The translations under genes and the position numbers were made by a program. From positions 11,420,779 to 11,484,778 of the forward strand of contig NC_030383.2 of NCBI RefSeq assembly GCF_001625215.2: a DNA stretch of 64,000 bases, in the 5' to 3' direction. Shown piece after piece: positions 22,866-35,600 of this stretch (position 1 is its first letter; each line of letters begins with the position of its first letter). This DNA is from Daucus carota subsp. sativus (lineage: Eukaryota > Streptophyta > Magnoliopsida > Apiales > Apiaceae). Below the pieces are notes generated by a model, which was not told the origin of the DNA, ran no database searches, and was given only the letters and a program-made list of their open reading frames with translations.

Positions 22866-25301
22866 CTACTTTTTCTCCTGCCCGAAGATATGGATGCCCG
22901 TGTGACATCTCCTGCCCTTCCCCTTTGCATCTCTGGGTGGCTGCTGTCTCTGCTCAGGCTGAGACGGCCCCTCGGGTTCCGACTCATCTCGTACTGCCCA
23001 CGGACTACTCTCAGCAGCGTACGCACCAAAACTATGCATATGTACAGGAGTAGGAGTAGACCTCACCCCTGCCGGTGTAAGTGGAAACGCAGGTTCCCCG
23101 AACACGTAGGATGAGCTACCAAATGACGGGACCGGGGCCTGTACCGGAGGTGTGGTGTACTGATCGGCCAGGAATGACATATCAGGACGATAAGCATCTC
23201 GATCTAAAAACTGGTATGACTCCTGAAGTGGAGGAGAAACATGTGTGTGCCCACCAGTAGCAGAGGTGTCCTCGTCATCCTCTAAATTCACCGCAAAACC
23301 ACCTTCACCACCACCTACGTAGTCATCCCCTACAGTCTCAGTTGGCACGTCGGGCCAACGGGGCCATTCCCCCGCCCCTGAAGGACCCCGTGCATCCCTA
23401 CCTGAGCTAGTACTGGCCACATGAGTGTAGTAAGTGCCAGGCTCCGGCTCAACTGGTGTGACAGGACGCCGACCTCTGCGTGTCGGAGGGCCTCGGTGAC
23501 CCCGGACCTGACCAATCAACCCCTGTAGAAGCATCTGTGCCCGATTAAGATCGGGGGCAGCAGGGTCAATGGCAGAGTCCACCTCTAGAAGCTGCTCCTC
23601 CTATTACCAAACATAAACATGCAAAGAAAAGTCAGACCGAGAATACATTCTAAATGACATAACATATGCAGTAGAAAAATGTAATTGTGGAAGACAGTAA
23701 AAAACTAAATAAGAAGGTTGTTTACCAATGACTGTGTGGCGCCCTGTGTCCCCTGAAAAGCATCCGCTCTAGGCCAGAATATTGGGTTAACCATGTGTCT
23801 ACGTGTAACCTCGAGGTACCAAGGCATGTATGCGGGAGAGCAACCATCGCCCAAAATGAATGGAGGAGATGTCATAGCTCGGTCAAGGGACGTATCCCAG
23901 AAACAAATGTATGTCTCCCTGACGCCCTGCAAGTTAATGGACTCGTTGACGGCGTCGTGCAACTCATGATGATTCCTACGTGGGGAGGATGTGGGTATGT
24001 CCAGAACGAACCCAAACTGCCTCGTGACCCTGTCAGTATAACACCACTCGACATATGCCATGTACATCAAAGGGGTGAGAGCTGTCCACTGCAAGTACGA
24101 TGTCTGATCGGGCTGAAACTCATCATCTAAAGCTGCATACGGCCACCACAAAAATTGTTCCACACCCATGTTATCCAACTCGTACCGGGTGATACGACTC
24201 TGAGAGTCCGGCACCTGAGTACGGGTAACTGAAGCCACCCACCTACAACAAAATGTTTAGATTAAGGAAGAGAAGTAGTGCATGTGCAATAATTGAATGC
24301 GTTTATGAGAAGAGTAGCATATTACATACCTAAGCGCAAGTGGGTAAGTGAACTGGGGTTGAGACCTGTGTTGTGGAGCTATCGTAGGGAACCGCTCGTA
24401 TATCCACACCTGGTATCAAAGTACATATATGTACACATCAAGTTGTATGGGAAGACAATTTGTTAAAACTAAATGACAGTAATGGGATTAAAGAGGGTAC
24501 TTTCATGCGTACCTGAAGTAATGTGGCATACCTAGTGAAGTTGATTTTGACTTCTCTGCTCGCATCACACATCTTCCTGTATGTGTAGGAAAGAACAGCA
24601 CTACCCCAACTATAACCACCCAGGCTCTCCAGGTCATCTAGTAACCGAAGAAGGCTTAGCGGCACAGAGTTCCCGCTGCCACTGGGAAACAACGATCCGA
24701 TCACACAAAGTAGGTGTGCCCTAATGTGAAAGATAGACTGCGCACCAAAATCCTCAGCCAACTCGTCCAACCGGTGACATCTGCCAAAGTGTGTAATCAA
24801 CCACTGGATCTTCAAGTTGTCCTTCCTCAAATCATCGTTCCCAAGAGCCAGTCCAAGTAAATCCCGTACCAAAGCCACCCTCTGGGCTGGAGTGGAGGTG
24901 TACCCGTGCAGGATAGGTGGAAAGTGTGCGTCTCTGGACGACACCTCTCGATGAAGGCTGTGATCACCCCTCCGTCATGCCTGACCTTCCCCAACCTGAA
25001 AATCCATCCAAAACCCGCGGCCGTGATGGCAGTCACTATCGAGTCATGCGGCCAATTATTTTTAACTGTGTTCCAATATTCACCGAAGTTGGCCCTCACT
25101 CTCAAATCCTCCGGTGCCTGGCACAATTAAAATGCAAAATGTATGAGCAGTTTATCATAAAGCAGACGTTTTATTCTAATAAATAGCAATAAGTCAGGTC
25201 ATTACCTCTCTCCTGTTCCACACCGCCTCGGACCTGTGCTCGTTCTGCAATGTCAACAAGTTGCCATTGACAGGGCCGGGACCGTAAACTACGGAATCCA
25301 T
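22866..25301 (-). pseudogene. Plant-mobile-domain (MAIN-LIKE/PMD) gene with one frameshift
   Basis: Five exons fit GT-AG borders and phase: 25301-25206, 25117-24513, 24409-24330, 24242-23726 and 23600-22866. The protein follows the plant mobile domain (PF10536-type). It has a GFGWIFRLGKVRHDGGVITA block, RPETHTFHL, then in another frame LKIQWLITHFG, HIRAHLLCVIGSLFPSGSGN, GGYSWGSAVLSYTYRKMCDA, VWIYERFPT and VEWCYTDRVTRQFGFV, and then a proline/arginine-rich tail. Near 24900-24945 the frame shifts directly after the THTFHL motif. The segment usually there (GECT.TLEDV..L.GLP-like) is missing, so a deletion of several dozen bases is likely. Everything else is open and splice sites are kept. MAIN/MAIL proteins act in the nucleus in genome maintenance and silencing, and transposon-borne PMD genes are known. 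It may instead have an unnoticed small intron at the shift. Confidence 0.75.
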
Positions 25302-26480
25302 CTGCGCCAACAAATGAATTTCAATATTATATTCACCTATTAATTCAAAAATTAAATTATATATTAATTCGAATATTTATATTTTTAGTGGAAATAGTAT
25401 ATAAATTTATGTTAATATTTTTTTATATTTTAGTTCAAATAGTATATTAATAAATTTCAATTAATAGGCAAAAAATTATATTTCTCTGAGGCAAAAAATA
25501 AATTTCAATATTACATTTACATATTAATTCAAATAGTATATTTATATATGTTAATATTTTCTTATGAATATTATATTAATATTTTAATTTCGAATATATT
25601 ATATTCGTATATTATAGCATATTAATTTTATAATTTTTCTATTTTAATTCGAATATTAATATTTTAATTCGCAAGAGTTGCAGTTTTATAAGGCTCTATT
25701 ATCCCATATTCGCAACTGTTCATGTACAAACATGCCTCACATGATACTTGAGAGAAGGAAAAAATGAATTCTATATATTTCATATGAAAGTCCTTGATCA
25801 ACTAAACTTTTGTTTCTCCGAGTAGCCATACTACCAGATTAATTTTGGCCACACTAATCATGTAAAAACAGAGTGTTGGCTAACAAAAAACCAATCCTTC
25901 GATATTTTTAGATAACCTTGTCGATAAGAAGCTCTAGAACATTGTTCTCATGCACTGAAGGCATACATATCACATTGGCATGGTAATGCCGGCAGCAACA
26001 AGTTATCTACTTTCTCAAAAAGAACTCTCATAGAGGTTACTATTAATTTTGTGAACAAACTTACCACAAATATTGATTAAATTCGAATATTATATTTTAA
26101 TTCGATTATTAAAATTTAATTCGAATATTAAAATTTAAAAATTTAATTCGAATATTAAAATTTTAATTCAGATATTAATATTTTAATTTGAATATTATGT
26201 TTTTCTTTCTTTCGATTTATTATTATATTTTTTTATATATTAATTCGAATTATTTGACTTTTTTCCAACATTATTTTATTAATTTCTAACCACAAAATCT
26301 TAAAATCATGAAATTAGCCTAAAGATCTAATTTAAAAATTCCTAAAAATTACCCTTAATTTCAAACATAAATCTCAAAATTATTAAACTACTTCAAATTT
26401 CAAAAATTCATATCAATTCTCATATTAAATCTCAAGCCTCAATCATGCAAAATCTAGCATATCATACAACAAATTAATTA
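25302..26480. other. AT-rich non-coding interior of the MULE
   Basis: Repeated words such as TTAATTCGAATAT occur between 25330-25680 and 26080-26270. There is no open frame of interest. The part next to 25301 should hold the promoter of the PMD gene, but no box can be chosen with confidence. Confidence 0.4.
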
Positions 26481-26484
26481 AAAT

Positions 26485-26490
26485 GAGGGC

Positions 26491-26580
<90 letters not shown>
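26485..26580 (+). repeat. Long (TA)n microsatellite
   Basis: About 45 TA units without interruption. The nested element at 26581-27640 sits inside this run, since TA repeats resume on its far side. Confidence 0.95.
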
Positions 26581-26583
<3 letters not shown>

Positions 26584-27640
26584 ATGCTCCAGTGAGAACC
26601 AATCTTATGGTGAGATATGAGATCTAATCTCAGCCACTCATTTAAATACATTATATTCATCTTTCACCATTCATTTAATATTATTATATTTTATCATCTT
26701 CTAATTTAACTACCTATCACCTTCAACCACCGTTGACCACCACCACCAGCTCCGGCGACCATCAGAAAATCACCGCCGGCAAACATAAAATCACCATCGT
26801 CAAACATAAAATCACCACCGTAAAATATAAAATCACCATCGGAATACTAAAAATCACCGCCAGAGAACCAAAAATCAACGCCAGAAAATTAAAATCACCA
26901 CACTGCCACCATCTAAAAACCACCACCGCCACCCCCAAATCTGAAAAATCACCAAATACAGAATAAAATCACCATCGGAAAAAATCAAAAACACAACAGA
27001 AAATCATCATTTCCAATTCATCACTAGTTACAAAACCAGCACCACCACCATGTACAAAGCCCCAAATATGAAAAATCACTAATTACAATCAATACACCTC
27101 AATCTGAAAAATCACCAGCATCGATTTGACGCTTCTGGCGACGGCGAAAATGTTGTGGCGATGTGGCCAGTTGAGTTAAAGAATCTGAAGATTAAAGAGT
27201 TCAAAGAGATTGTGCAAGGACGCGGCTTATCAACCGGTGGAGGAGGGCGACGTGGCTTGGGGCTAGAGATGAGAGAGAGAGAGAAAGAAAGAAGGAGAGA
27301 TGAGCAGATCTGGTGTTGCGGCAGTGGTGGCCGGAGCTGTTGGTGCGTGGTGCATGGTGGTGGCCACGACTGCGATGACGGGAAGAGATGAAGAAATTGG
27401 AGAAGAAAGGGGGCTGAGATGCGGGTAGGGAGTGCGGCCGGTGGTGGGAGGGCGGCCGGCGGTGGGAGGTGGTGGAGGGAAGACAATCGAGAGAGAGAGA
27501 GAGGAGGCAGTGGGTGGGTGGGTGGGTGGATGGGTGGGTTATAAAATGTGTGGATGTGATTTAATTTAGGGATAAAAATGTGGGGCTGAGATTAGATCTC
27601 ATATCTCATATTAGCTGGGGTTCTCATTTGAGCACTTGCC
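26581..27640. mobile_element. Nested 1.06-kb element with inverted ends, inserted in (TA)n
   Basis: The left end GTCATGCTCCAGTGAGAACC and the complement of the right end (GGCAAGTGCTCAAATGAGAACC) match. Both then run into GAGATATGAGATCTAATCTC and AGCC. Both flanks are TA repeats, so a 9-bp (TATATATAT) or 2-bp (TA) target duplication cannot be told apart. The interior is unusually GC-rich with CACC/GGTGG repeats. It is probably a small Mutator-like element, but other TIR families are possible. Confidence 0.6.
26720..27010 (+). repeat. Imperfect AAAATCACC(A/G)CCG tandem repeats
   Basis: AAATCACC followed by (A/G)CCG or ATCG recurs about a dozen times with spacings of 12-24 bases. An apparent open frame (26733-26966) is a by-product of the repeat. 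Confidence 0.8.
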
Positions 27641-28249
27641 TATATATATATATATACACTATTTTTGAGAGAAGATTAGGTTAATACCTTCAAATTAATG
27701 TTAATTGGAGTTGATTTTGAAGCTTGAAATCAGATTTGGGCGACCCTATCGTCTCTTTTTCAAATCTGCGGCGACCCTCTCCTCCTTTAAACTTCTTCTT
27801 CCAGCCGCTCTTCTTTTTTCGCCGCCTCCTTCGCTCTCCTTCGCTTTCACAAAGTGGTTTCCTCTTCACTTCGGTTTGTTTCAAAACAAGATTAGAAGTA
27901 CAGAAAACGGCCCACCTTGTCACACATGTTTGTCTTAGAATAAGAATCTTTTAAGTTTTATGCATTGCATTACATGCACTTTAAAATATAAACAAAAATA
28001 TTTTGATATATTTTTGTTCATAATACTCACTCCATTTCCCATCTATACAGTTTTTACATCACTGACACATATTTTAAGATCTTTATAAATTCTGAATAAA
28101 AAATTAAACATTAAATATTTATTATTAGGTGATCGACAAAAACGAAAAGTTTATTCTAATATACTAATAGAAAATCAAAACAATAAACAACCAAAATGGG
28201 AAGTTGAAAACAATGGAATTTTAGGACACGGGTGTGAAAGCAAATACAG
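27641..28249. other. Right interior of the MULE, no recognised gene
   Basis: Open frames on both strands at 27690-27954 overlap over a CT-rich segment and have no known motif. 28015-28050 resembles half of a Stowaway end (ACTCACTCCATTTCCCATC), with no partner. Confidence 0.4.
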
Positions 28250-28456
28250 CTCAGGACGCGTTCTCAAATGGCGACCCCTTTGGGGGAGAAAATTGGTTCA
28301 GGTCGCCCTTTGGAACGGCGACCCCTGCTGAAAATTTTATATGGTTTGGGTAGCCATTTTTCTTATGAATTAGACTGGTTAGTTTTGAAATCTCGAAAAA
28401 AAACTGGTTATTTTTAAAAAGTGGTTGAACAAAATGGTTATAAATGAAAGGGAGCC
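28250..28456 (-). repeat. Right terminal inverted repeat of the MULE
   Basis: Complement of the left repeat at 21059-21265, ending AAATGAAAGGGAGCC at 28456. Divergence between the arms is modest, with several substitutions and small gaps over the first 120 bases. Confidence 0.8.
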
Positions 28457-28466
28457 TTTAGAATTT
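28457..28466. repeat. Right target duplication of the MULE
   Basis: TTTAGAATTT, identical to 21049-21058. Confidence 0.85.
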
Positions 28467-29066
28467 ATGCCTATATAAAGGTTGTGTGGGCTAATTGCAC
28501 TAATATACTTAAATATAAACCGCTTATCAATTTTGGTTCATTTGGGTAGTTCAATAAAGCATATTTCACGCTTAGCTAAAAACACTGTACAATTAGTTTG
28601 AACCCCACAAAAGAACCGCACACCATTAAAAAATTTGACGTTAGATCTAATTTTACGATCAGGGACATTCATTGTCTCTTCACTTATTTCACAACATAAC
28701 TATCAATTTTTTGTTGCAAAAATCACTTACCACAATTTTGAATGGCATTATTGTCTCCTTACTTGTTTCACAACATAACCATCACTTTGAATTTTGAATG
28801 ACATAACTATCACTGATATTAGTTATTGTTAGTTATAATAACTAACAACATCAAGGTTTAAAAATATTGTAAATGATGTTATTGATGAAGATGAGAGATG
28901 ATGGGGGTTAAAGCATACAACAATAATGTTCAAAACTTTTAAACAAATTGCATTCTAGTACATATATAGAACAATTTACAAGTGATTTGTGTTGACTAAA
29001 TTTTTTTTCATGAAATGATGTTGGAACTGATCAGCAGCGTCTCTAGGCATCAATCTACAAAGATGA
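28467..29066. other. Intergenic and likely 3' untranslated region of the DUF2854-like gene
   Basis: No open frame or repeat stands out. The minus-strand gene ends at 29067, so the part near 28900-29066 is probably its 3' untranslated region. Confidence 0.4.
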
Positions 29067-32000
29067 CTACAAAGTTGTATCAGAGATGAGACGAACTTCG
29101 TACAAATTCCCTTCTCCCTCAACTGCATTTCAAAACTTTAGTGGATTAGTTCTACAAAAATGTATTGAATAGTATTATCCTACTAACATTACTCTTATGC
29201 CCAAGGTATCTTGAAGACATAATAAGTAATAGGTATTAGCGTGAGCATTCTCTTTCTTTTATTTTAAATTATATGTTTTCAATTTGTTATTGAATATTAA
29301 TAGTAATTTTTATGATATATACGAAGTATAGTATCATTCAAATGACGAACGTTTGACATAAACGACCATTTAAAAAAAAATAGTTTCTTAACAAGCGCGT
29401 TTAGTCCTTACCAACTTCAGCTGATATATCTGGTCCAAAGAAAGAAGCAAACTTTGCCTACACATGAAACCATTTCAACATAAATGACATTTCTGATATG
29501 CTGATTATGTTCTACAATTGTCTATGTTAGAATGTAAAAATAAATCTACAAGTTTTCAAATCATGAAGAAATAAGCAGACTATCTCCATACGATGAAAAT
29601 AATAAGCAAACATTGATCAAAATTGTATGTTACCTGTCTTTTCTCAAAATCAGACAATTGTAGGTCTTTTGCTTCAAACACTAACACTAAACAGTATCTA
29701 CCATTTTCCGTGACCTGGGGTACCAAACATATTGGTAAAAATTATGATGAATCAAGTCATATATATGCCATGAAACAAGTTCTTTCACATAATCAGATAA
29801 TCAAGTAGCGAGGTAATATCATATCAAATCAAATATTAAAAAAGGTTTAATATTAATAAACGGATATATAAAATAGGGATTGATAATTATTAACAATTTG
29901 ATAATCAAGTAGCGAGGTAATATCATATCAAATCAAATATTAAAAAAGGTTTAATATTAATAAACGGATATATAAAATAAGGATTTATAATTATTAACAA
30001 TTTGCCTAGGATATTGAATTTTGGAGAGATCTCAGTATTTTGAAACCTGGTGCAATTTAAATTTTAATTCCGAGTTTCACATGAATATCAGTCAACTGAG
30101 AGTAGAATATTACAAAAATATTTTGTAATTCTTACAACATTGAAATATTAACAAAACTTTTAAATCACATAAAAATAAATTCTTGAAATTCGGTACACAT
30201 ACTTTAGATCCACAAAACTAAACCATGTTATAAAGACATACCTCTTCACGAATCATTTGTAAAGTTGGAGCACTTCTACGCGCGATCCCTCCACCCTAAA
30301 CATATAAAGAAAAGACGGTAATGTTAAACACATGAATAGACACAAAAAAAGATTTTCCACATTTTCATACTGCGATAATATAAGGGATTCCTTTCCTCTA
30401 TCGTTGATTATTTACTCATTTAATATGTAGCAAGATATTATTCAACCATAATTCATGAAACATGATCATATCGAACTTGATCCAGGTAAAACTCAACCTA
30501 AAGAGGTAAAAGAAAATTGACTCGCATCGAAGTTAATATAAAACATATTAAGAAGGAACTTGACTCAATGTATGAGAGCAAGTCCAATGCAATGTTATAG
30601 GAGGTGCTATTTCTATAATATAGCATCAATTATAAAACTTAGCATTCCAATGCAATGCTATATGAGATGCTAAAATAGAAAAATGCTATCCTTGGTTCTA
30701 CATACAGAACCAAGTATAGATGTAGCTATAATTGCTACATGGGCAATGTAAGTGGGAATTTGGAGGGAATGAATATAAAAACAATTTTGATTTAATTTTT
30801 TGTACTTGTGTTCATATTTTACATCTCTTTGGTTCTATTTTAAAATCATGCATTGGAGAATGAAAGTTATTTTAGCGTCAAGATGTACTTTTTGATTTCA
30901 TATTATAGCAATAGCTACATCAATTCTAGTTTTAGCATTGGACTTGCTCTGAGTCTGTCGATACATATATTAATCAACTCAATCAAAAATACCTCCAAAC
31001 TCATTAATCTAAAAATCGAGTTGATTTGAAACATCATTGATCATGTTGTATTAAAAAGTATAACACACTTTCACTAAACATTATTAATAATTAATGAGAG
31101 CAGCAAAAAGGTATATCAATGTTTGCATCTATAATGATCTAAAAACAGGGTTGGACTGAAGATAATATTTAAGCATAATACAAAATTTCACCTCCTATAA
31201 CTAATAATTTATCATTGGTCAGTCGAGGATGTTGAAGGGTCTTACATAAAATATAAAATTTTGAGGCAAATTCACTTTCCAAGAGCAAGTTTTGATGACC
31301 GGTACAAGCATATATCAACTGCTTAAACGGAATGAACTAAGTAGAGGTTTAAAAAAAAGAATCAATTATGGTGTGTTAGTCGATAGATGGGAAACACTAT
31401 AAGAATTGTATTTGTAGTAATTTATATAAATGTTACAACTAAAGCTAAATTATAATCGGGATAAGATTGTGATATTTAACATGATTAATGAATCGATATT
31501 TAAGTTGATGCTATACTCAATACATGTAATAATATTTGACTTATAACATGACTAGATCAATTGTAATTACACAAAGTTGCCTAGATCCCACACATTACTG
31601 CTAGCGGCAACACACTCGCGTTTTGAAGAGATAACTATTCAACTAGGCGTTTAGTGTATTAAGCTATTATTTTTCATTTTCGTCACATGTGCTCTTGTCA
31701 CATAATAAAGACCTACTCAATTCCATATTGCCGAGATATAATAATCATTCCAAGCGAAGAGGCATAAAGCACAATAAGAGAAAAACAATGTTATAGTTGT
31801 TAATAGATCTCAGGGTAACCAAAGAGATGAACACTTTCACTTCAAGATTAATGCAATGAACTCTTACTATAAAGAGAATGTGAGAGATTTGTACTAACTG
31901 GATAAATGATTAGTAAATTCAACAAAAGTAATGGATTAAATGATTAGTAAACTCAACAAAAGTAAGCCTAACGAATTAAACCTTGTGAAAGTACAAAGGG

Positions 32001-32653
32001 AGTGAGAGCAACATACCAAACCATACTGAAAAATTCGTTTAAGTGCCTCTTCCAAGTGTTGTTCATCACCATATCGGTATCTGATAACATCATTCCTGAC
32101 CTACTAAGCAAAACCAAATATTCATTCTAGTATTCCACAAATGTAGTTGAGATTTTATATCTCACGAGTCATTGCTTTTAGGCAACAAAACTGATTATTA
32201 CCCAATTCGATATTATATAGTATTTAAAATTGCAAAATAGAATGTGACAAAAAAATATTTGCAAAATAGAAAAGAGTGGTTTGTGATGAATACCAATGTT
32301 AACATATATTTATATAAAATATATACCTGCTTAAGGATTGGAGTGGCGCATTTCTCCCTTATTGTTTGAGCATCAGCATAAGTCACACATGGAACTGGTT
32401 TAAGTTCTGCATACTGTAAAAAAGAAATCTATGTTCAGAATTGTTAAATTTGACTTGTTTTGTTAAACATAATAAATTTAATTAAAACATGAATAATGTA
32501 ATTAGATTTTATAAATAAGAAAATTTATTGTGTTAATAGAGTTTGTAACTTATAAATAATAACATGATTATATTAATTTATTGATGATTATTAAGAGTGA
32601 AAGATTTAAATGAAAAGCATGTATTGTGGCTTTTACCAAGATAGAAGTACAAC

Positions 32654-32684
<31 letters not shown>

Positions 32685-35600
32685 ATATATAAAAATACGC
32701 GCATGTGTGTGTAAAACGGAATGTAATAATAGAAACAATCCCAAGATAAAAAAACTAAAATTTTGATTAGGAAAGCATATGAAGCACACTTTAATTGCTT
32801 AAAGACTAATAAAATTATATAATTATACCTTAAGAGCCATGCCAATAATTGCAAGAGGAAATCCATAAGTTAGCATTATTGCAGACCATTCAGATCCAGG
32901 AAGGATGTTAAAGTATGCTCCAAAACCATATCTGTCAATTTTATTGAAATAATAATACACATCATCATACGGAAGAGGACACAAAAGTTCATTCATTTAA
33001 ATTTTGAATTTATCTTGTTATTATCTTGAAGAAAAAAAACTAATAAGAACACAAAAGAAATGATATTGAATTTTGTGAGCACAAATATCCAAATATTCAA
33101 ATAATACTCCCTATGGTTCTTTTTACTTTTCCTGTTTGAGATGTTGGAACTGTTCGCAACATGAGACAAATTACTAATTCACGCATAATTTATAAGACCA
33201 AATAGTCATGAGAGATCTTGTTAGATTCATATTTATGAGTACTTTAATACGATGAAATTTATATATTTAATACTAATATGAAATTAAAGATATTAATGAT
33301 TAAAAGTTTGTGTTGGCAAACGTGATAAAGGCAAACATGAAAAGTATTAAGAGACGGAGGGAGTAATAGACTTTATAAAATTTACATTTTTTCAAAAACT
33401 ATGTGTTCTCTCTATTTCCCACAAATAACTAAGAATGAGGAACCTGGGGTATAGTCACAAAAGTATTTACTCACCCAAGAAGTGACACTCCACCATATAA
33501 GCCAATGACACCAAAAGAAACCTGTCAATAAACAAGCACAAATTATAATAACAATTTATGATACACCAGATGTATTATTAGTGTTGTTTATTCAATTCCA
33601 TTTGTAATGGATCCGACCTTTTAGCTTATAGTGTTTATAGAGTGAAATCAAACACGAATTTGATTTATTTTAATCACTCAAAGTTTATCTAAATGGTTTT
33701 TTAAACTCAAAAAAAATCAAACTTAGATGAACCTCTATGAATTTTAAATGACTAATTAAGTCATTTACTTAAAATTTAACATTTATATAACAATATTTCG
33801 TGATATATTGATATAGATAAAACTTAAAATACAAAGGTATCACTCATAAGACATAATAAAAAGAAAACTACTTGGAGAAGTTGAAATATAAAGGCACTAT
33901 TAAAATATCTCTAAAATATTTAATCATGATATTTTGAAATACTTACACTACTGTAAGAAAAATGAGGGGAAAAATAATAAACAAAAGGAATTACTTAAGA
34001 CTGAGTTGTGTTTTACTGTTTTGTGCTCACACTGTATGCATTAAGGGGATTGACGGGAAAAATGTAAGAAGTAAACAAGAGTAATAAGAACTCTGCAGCA
34101 TTTGGGCCTCTCAGAGTCTTGTGAAGGCTGGTACAAAGTGGAGGGTAGGGTCTGGGGAAAGGGTAAGTATTCTAAATGATGCTTGGTTGAATGATCCTGA
34201 CCATCCATTTTTTGTTAGTAATCACCCAGCTCTTGTTGATCAGTGTGTAACTGCTCTGATGAAACCGGGGGGAAAAGCCTGGGACACTGAGGTCATCTCA
34301 TATTTATTTGTGGAGAGGGATCAACATCTGATTTTCGGGATTCCTCTTAGTTATAGTCAGGAGGAGGATACTAGATACTGGTCTAAAGATGATAAAGGTA
34401 TGTATACTGTTAAAAGTGCATACAGACTAGTGCAGGAAATGAAAGGAGCGTGGGTGTCTAATGCCAATTCTGGCTTCTGGAGACGTTTATGGAACCTGAA
34501 AATCCCACCTACAACTAAAAACTTTTTATGGAGGGCTTGTAATGGTTTTTTACCGACAAAATCATCTTTAAACAGGAGTCATGTTCCTATTCTTATGCAA
34601 TGTCCAATGTGTTTAGATAGAGAGAAACAACATTACATTGCTTGATTCAATGCGATTTTGCCGAGGCTTGTAGGCAAGGGGCGGGGTTTGGCAACGCTCC
34701 GGATGATTTTGATAACTTTGTTGATTGGCTGCAAGGCGCAATGAATATGTATGACAACTTGAGGCTGGCTAAGTTGGTGATGTTGCTGTGGTCTGTTTGG
34801 AAAGCTCGTAACACAGTGGTTTCGCACGATACATACCTTCACGTTGATGAGGTTATTCGCACTGCTCAGATTACTCTTGATCAATGGTTGTAAGCTCAGT
34901 TGAGGAATTTTACTCCGTCTGTTGTGTCTTTGAATGCGAGGGATGGTAGTGAGGTTTGGGCGAAACCAGATGTCAACACAATCAAGATAAATGTTGATGC
35001 AGCCCTTTTCAATGATAAACATTACTTTGGGTTTGGGTGTGTAGCTCGGGATCATTCCGGGCGATTTCTGGGAGCCAAGATGGCGAGCAAAACTGGAAGA
35101 ATAACTACAAATCTAGCAGAGGTGATAGCTGTTAAGGAAGCTCTTAGTTGGGTTAAAACGAATCAGTGGACTAGAGTGCTGGTGGAATCTGATTGTATGA
35201 AGGTAGTGCAAGCTCTGCGTAGTTCGGTGGAGTTATCTTCTCCGTTTGGGTTGGTTGTGTTGGATTGCAGACAACTCCTGCAAGACATTGTTAATGTTGA
35301 AGTTTGCTTCATTAGACGGTCAGCAAATAGGGTGGCACACTGCTTAGCAAGGCAATCTTATCTTCACTCGGATCGTAGCTTTTCAGAACTTGATGTTCCT
35401 GGTGACATCTTATCTCTTTGTATGCCTGATATTTAATTGAATGAAAGCTTTCTTCCTTGGTCAAAAGAAAATAAAAAGACCTCTGCACACCTTATTTTTG
35501 CACACCTTATTTTTGGGCGTACTTTGATTTGGTCTCAAACAATATTTCTTTACATATTACACATTCATGTTTTGAACTCGCTTCATATTGTACCCTATTG

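Larger units (their letters stand above)
21059..28456. mobile_element. 7.4-kb Mutator-like element carrying two host-type genes
   Basis: The left terminus GGCTCCCTTT.ATTTAT and the next ~200 bases match, in inverted orientation, the right terminus ending at 28456. Shared blocks include GTTCAACCACTTTT, TTTCAAAACTAACCAGTC, AAATGG(C)GACCCAAACC and CCAAAGGGCGACC. A perfect 10-bp duplication (TTTAGAATTT) flanks it. Long terminal inverted repeats plus a 9-11 bp duplication define Mutator-like elements. Inside are a GRF-type zinc-finger gene (+, 22174-22497), a plant-mobile-domain gene (-, 22866-25301) and a nested element (26581-27640). I found no transposase frame (no MULE DDE or SWIM-like motif), so it looks non-autonomous. 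Confidence 0.85.

Noticed and set aside
22890-23114. Plus-strand open frames opposite the PMD gene
   Set aside because: They are shadows of the minus-strand coding exon with no motif of their own.
26490-26580. CRISPR-like or satellite array
   Set aside because: It is plain (TA)n with no spacers, and the window is eukaryotic.
26733-26966. 77-codon Lys/Thr-rich open frame
   Set aside because: It is a by-product of AAAATCACCRCCG repeats; the peptide is a simple repeat with no domain.
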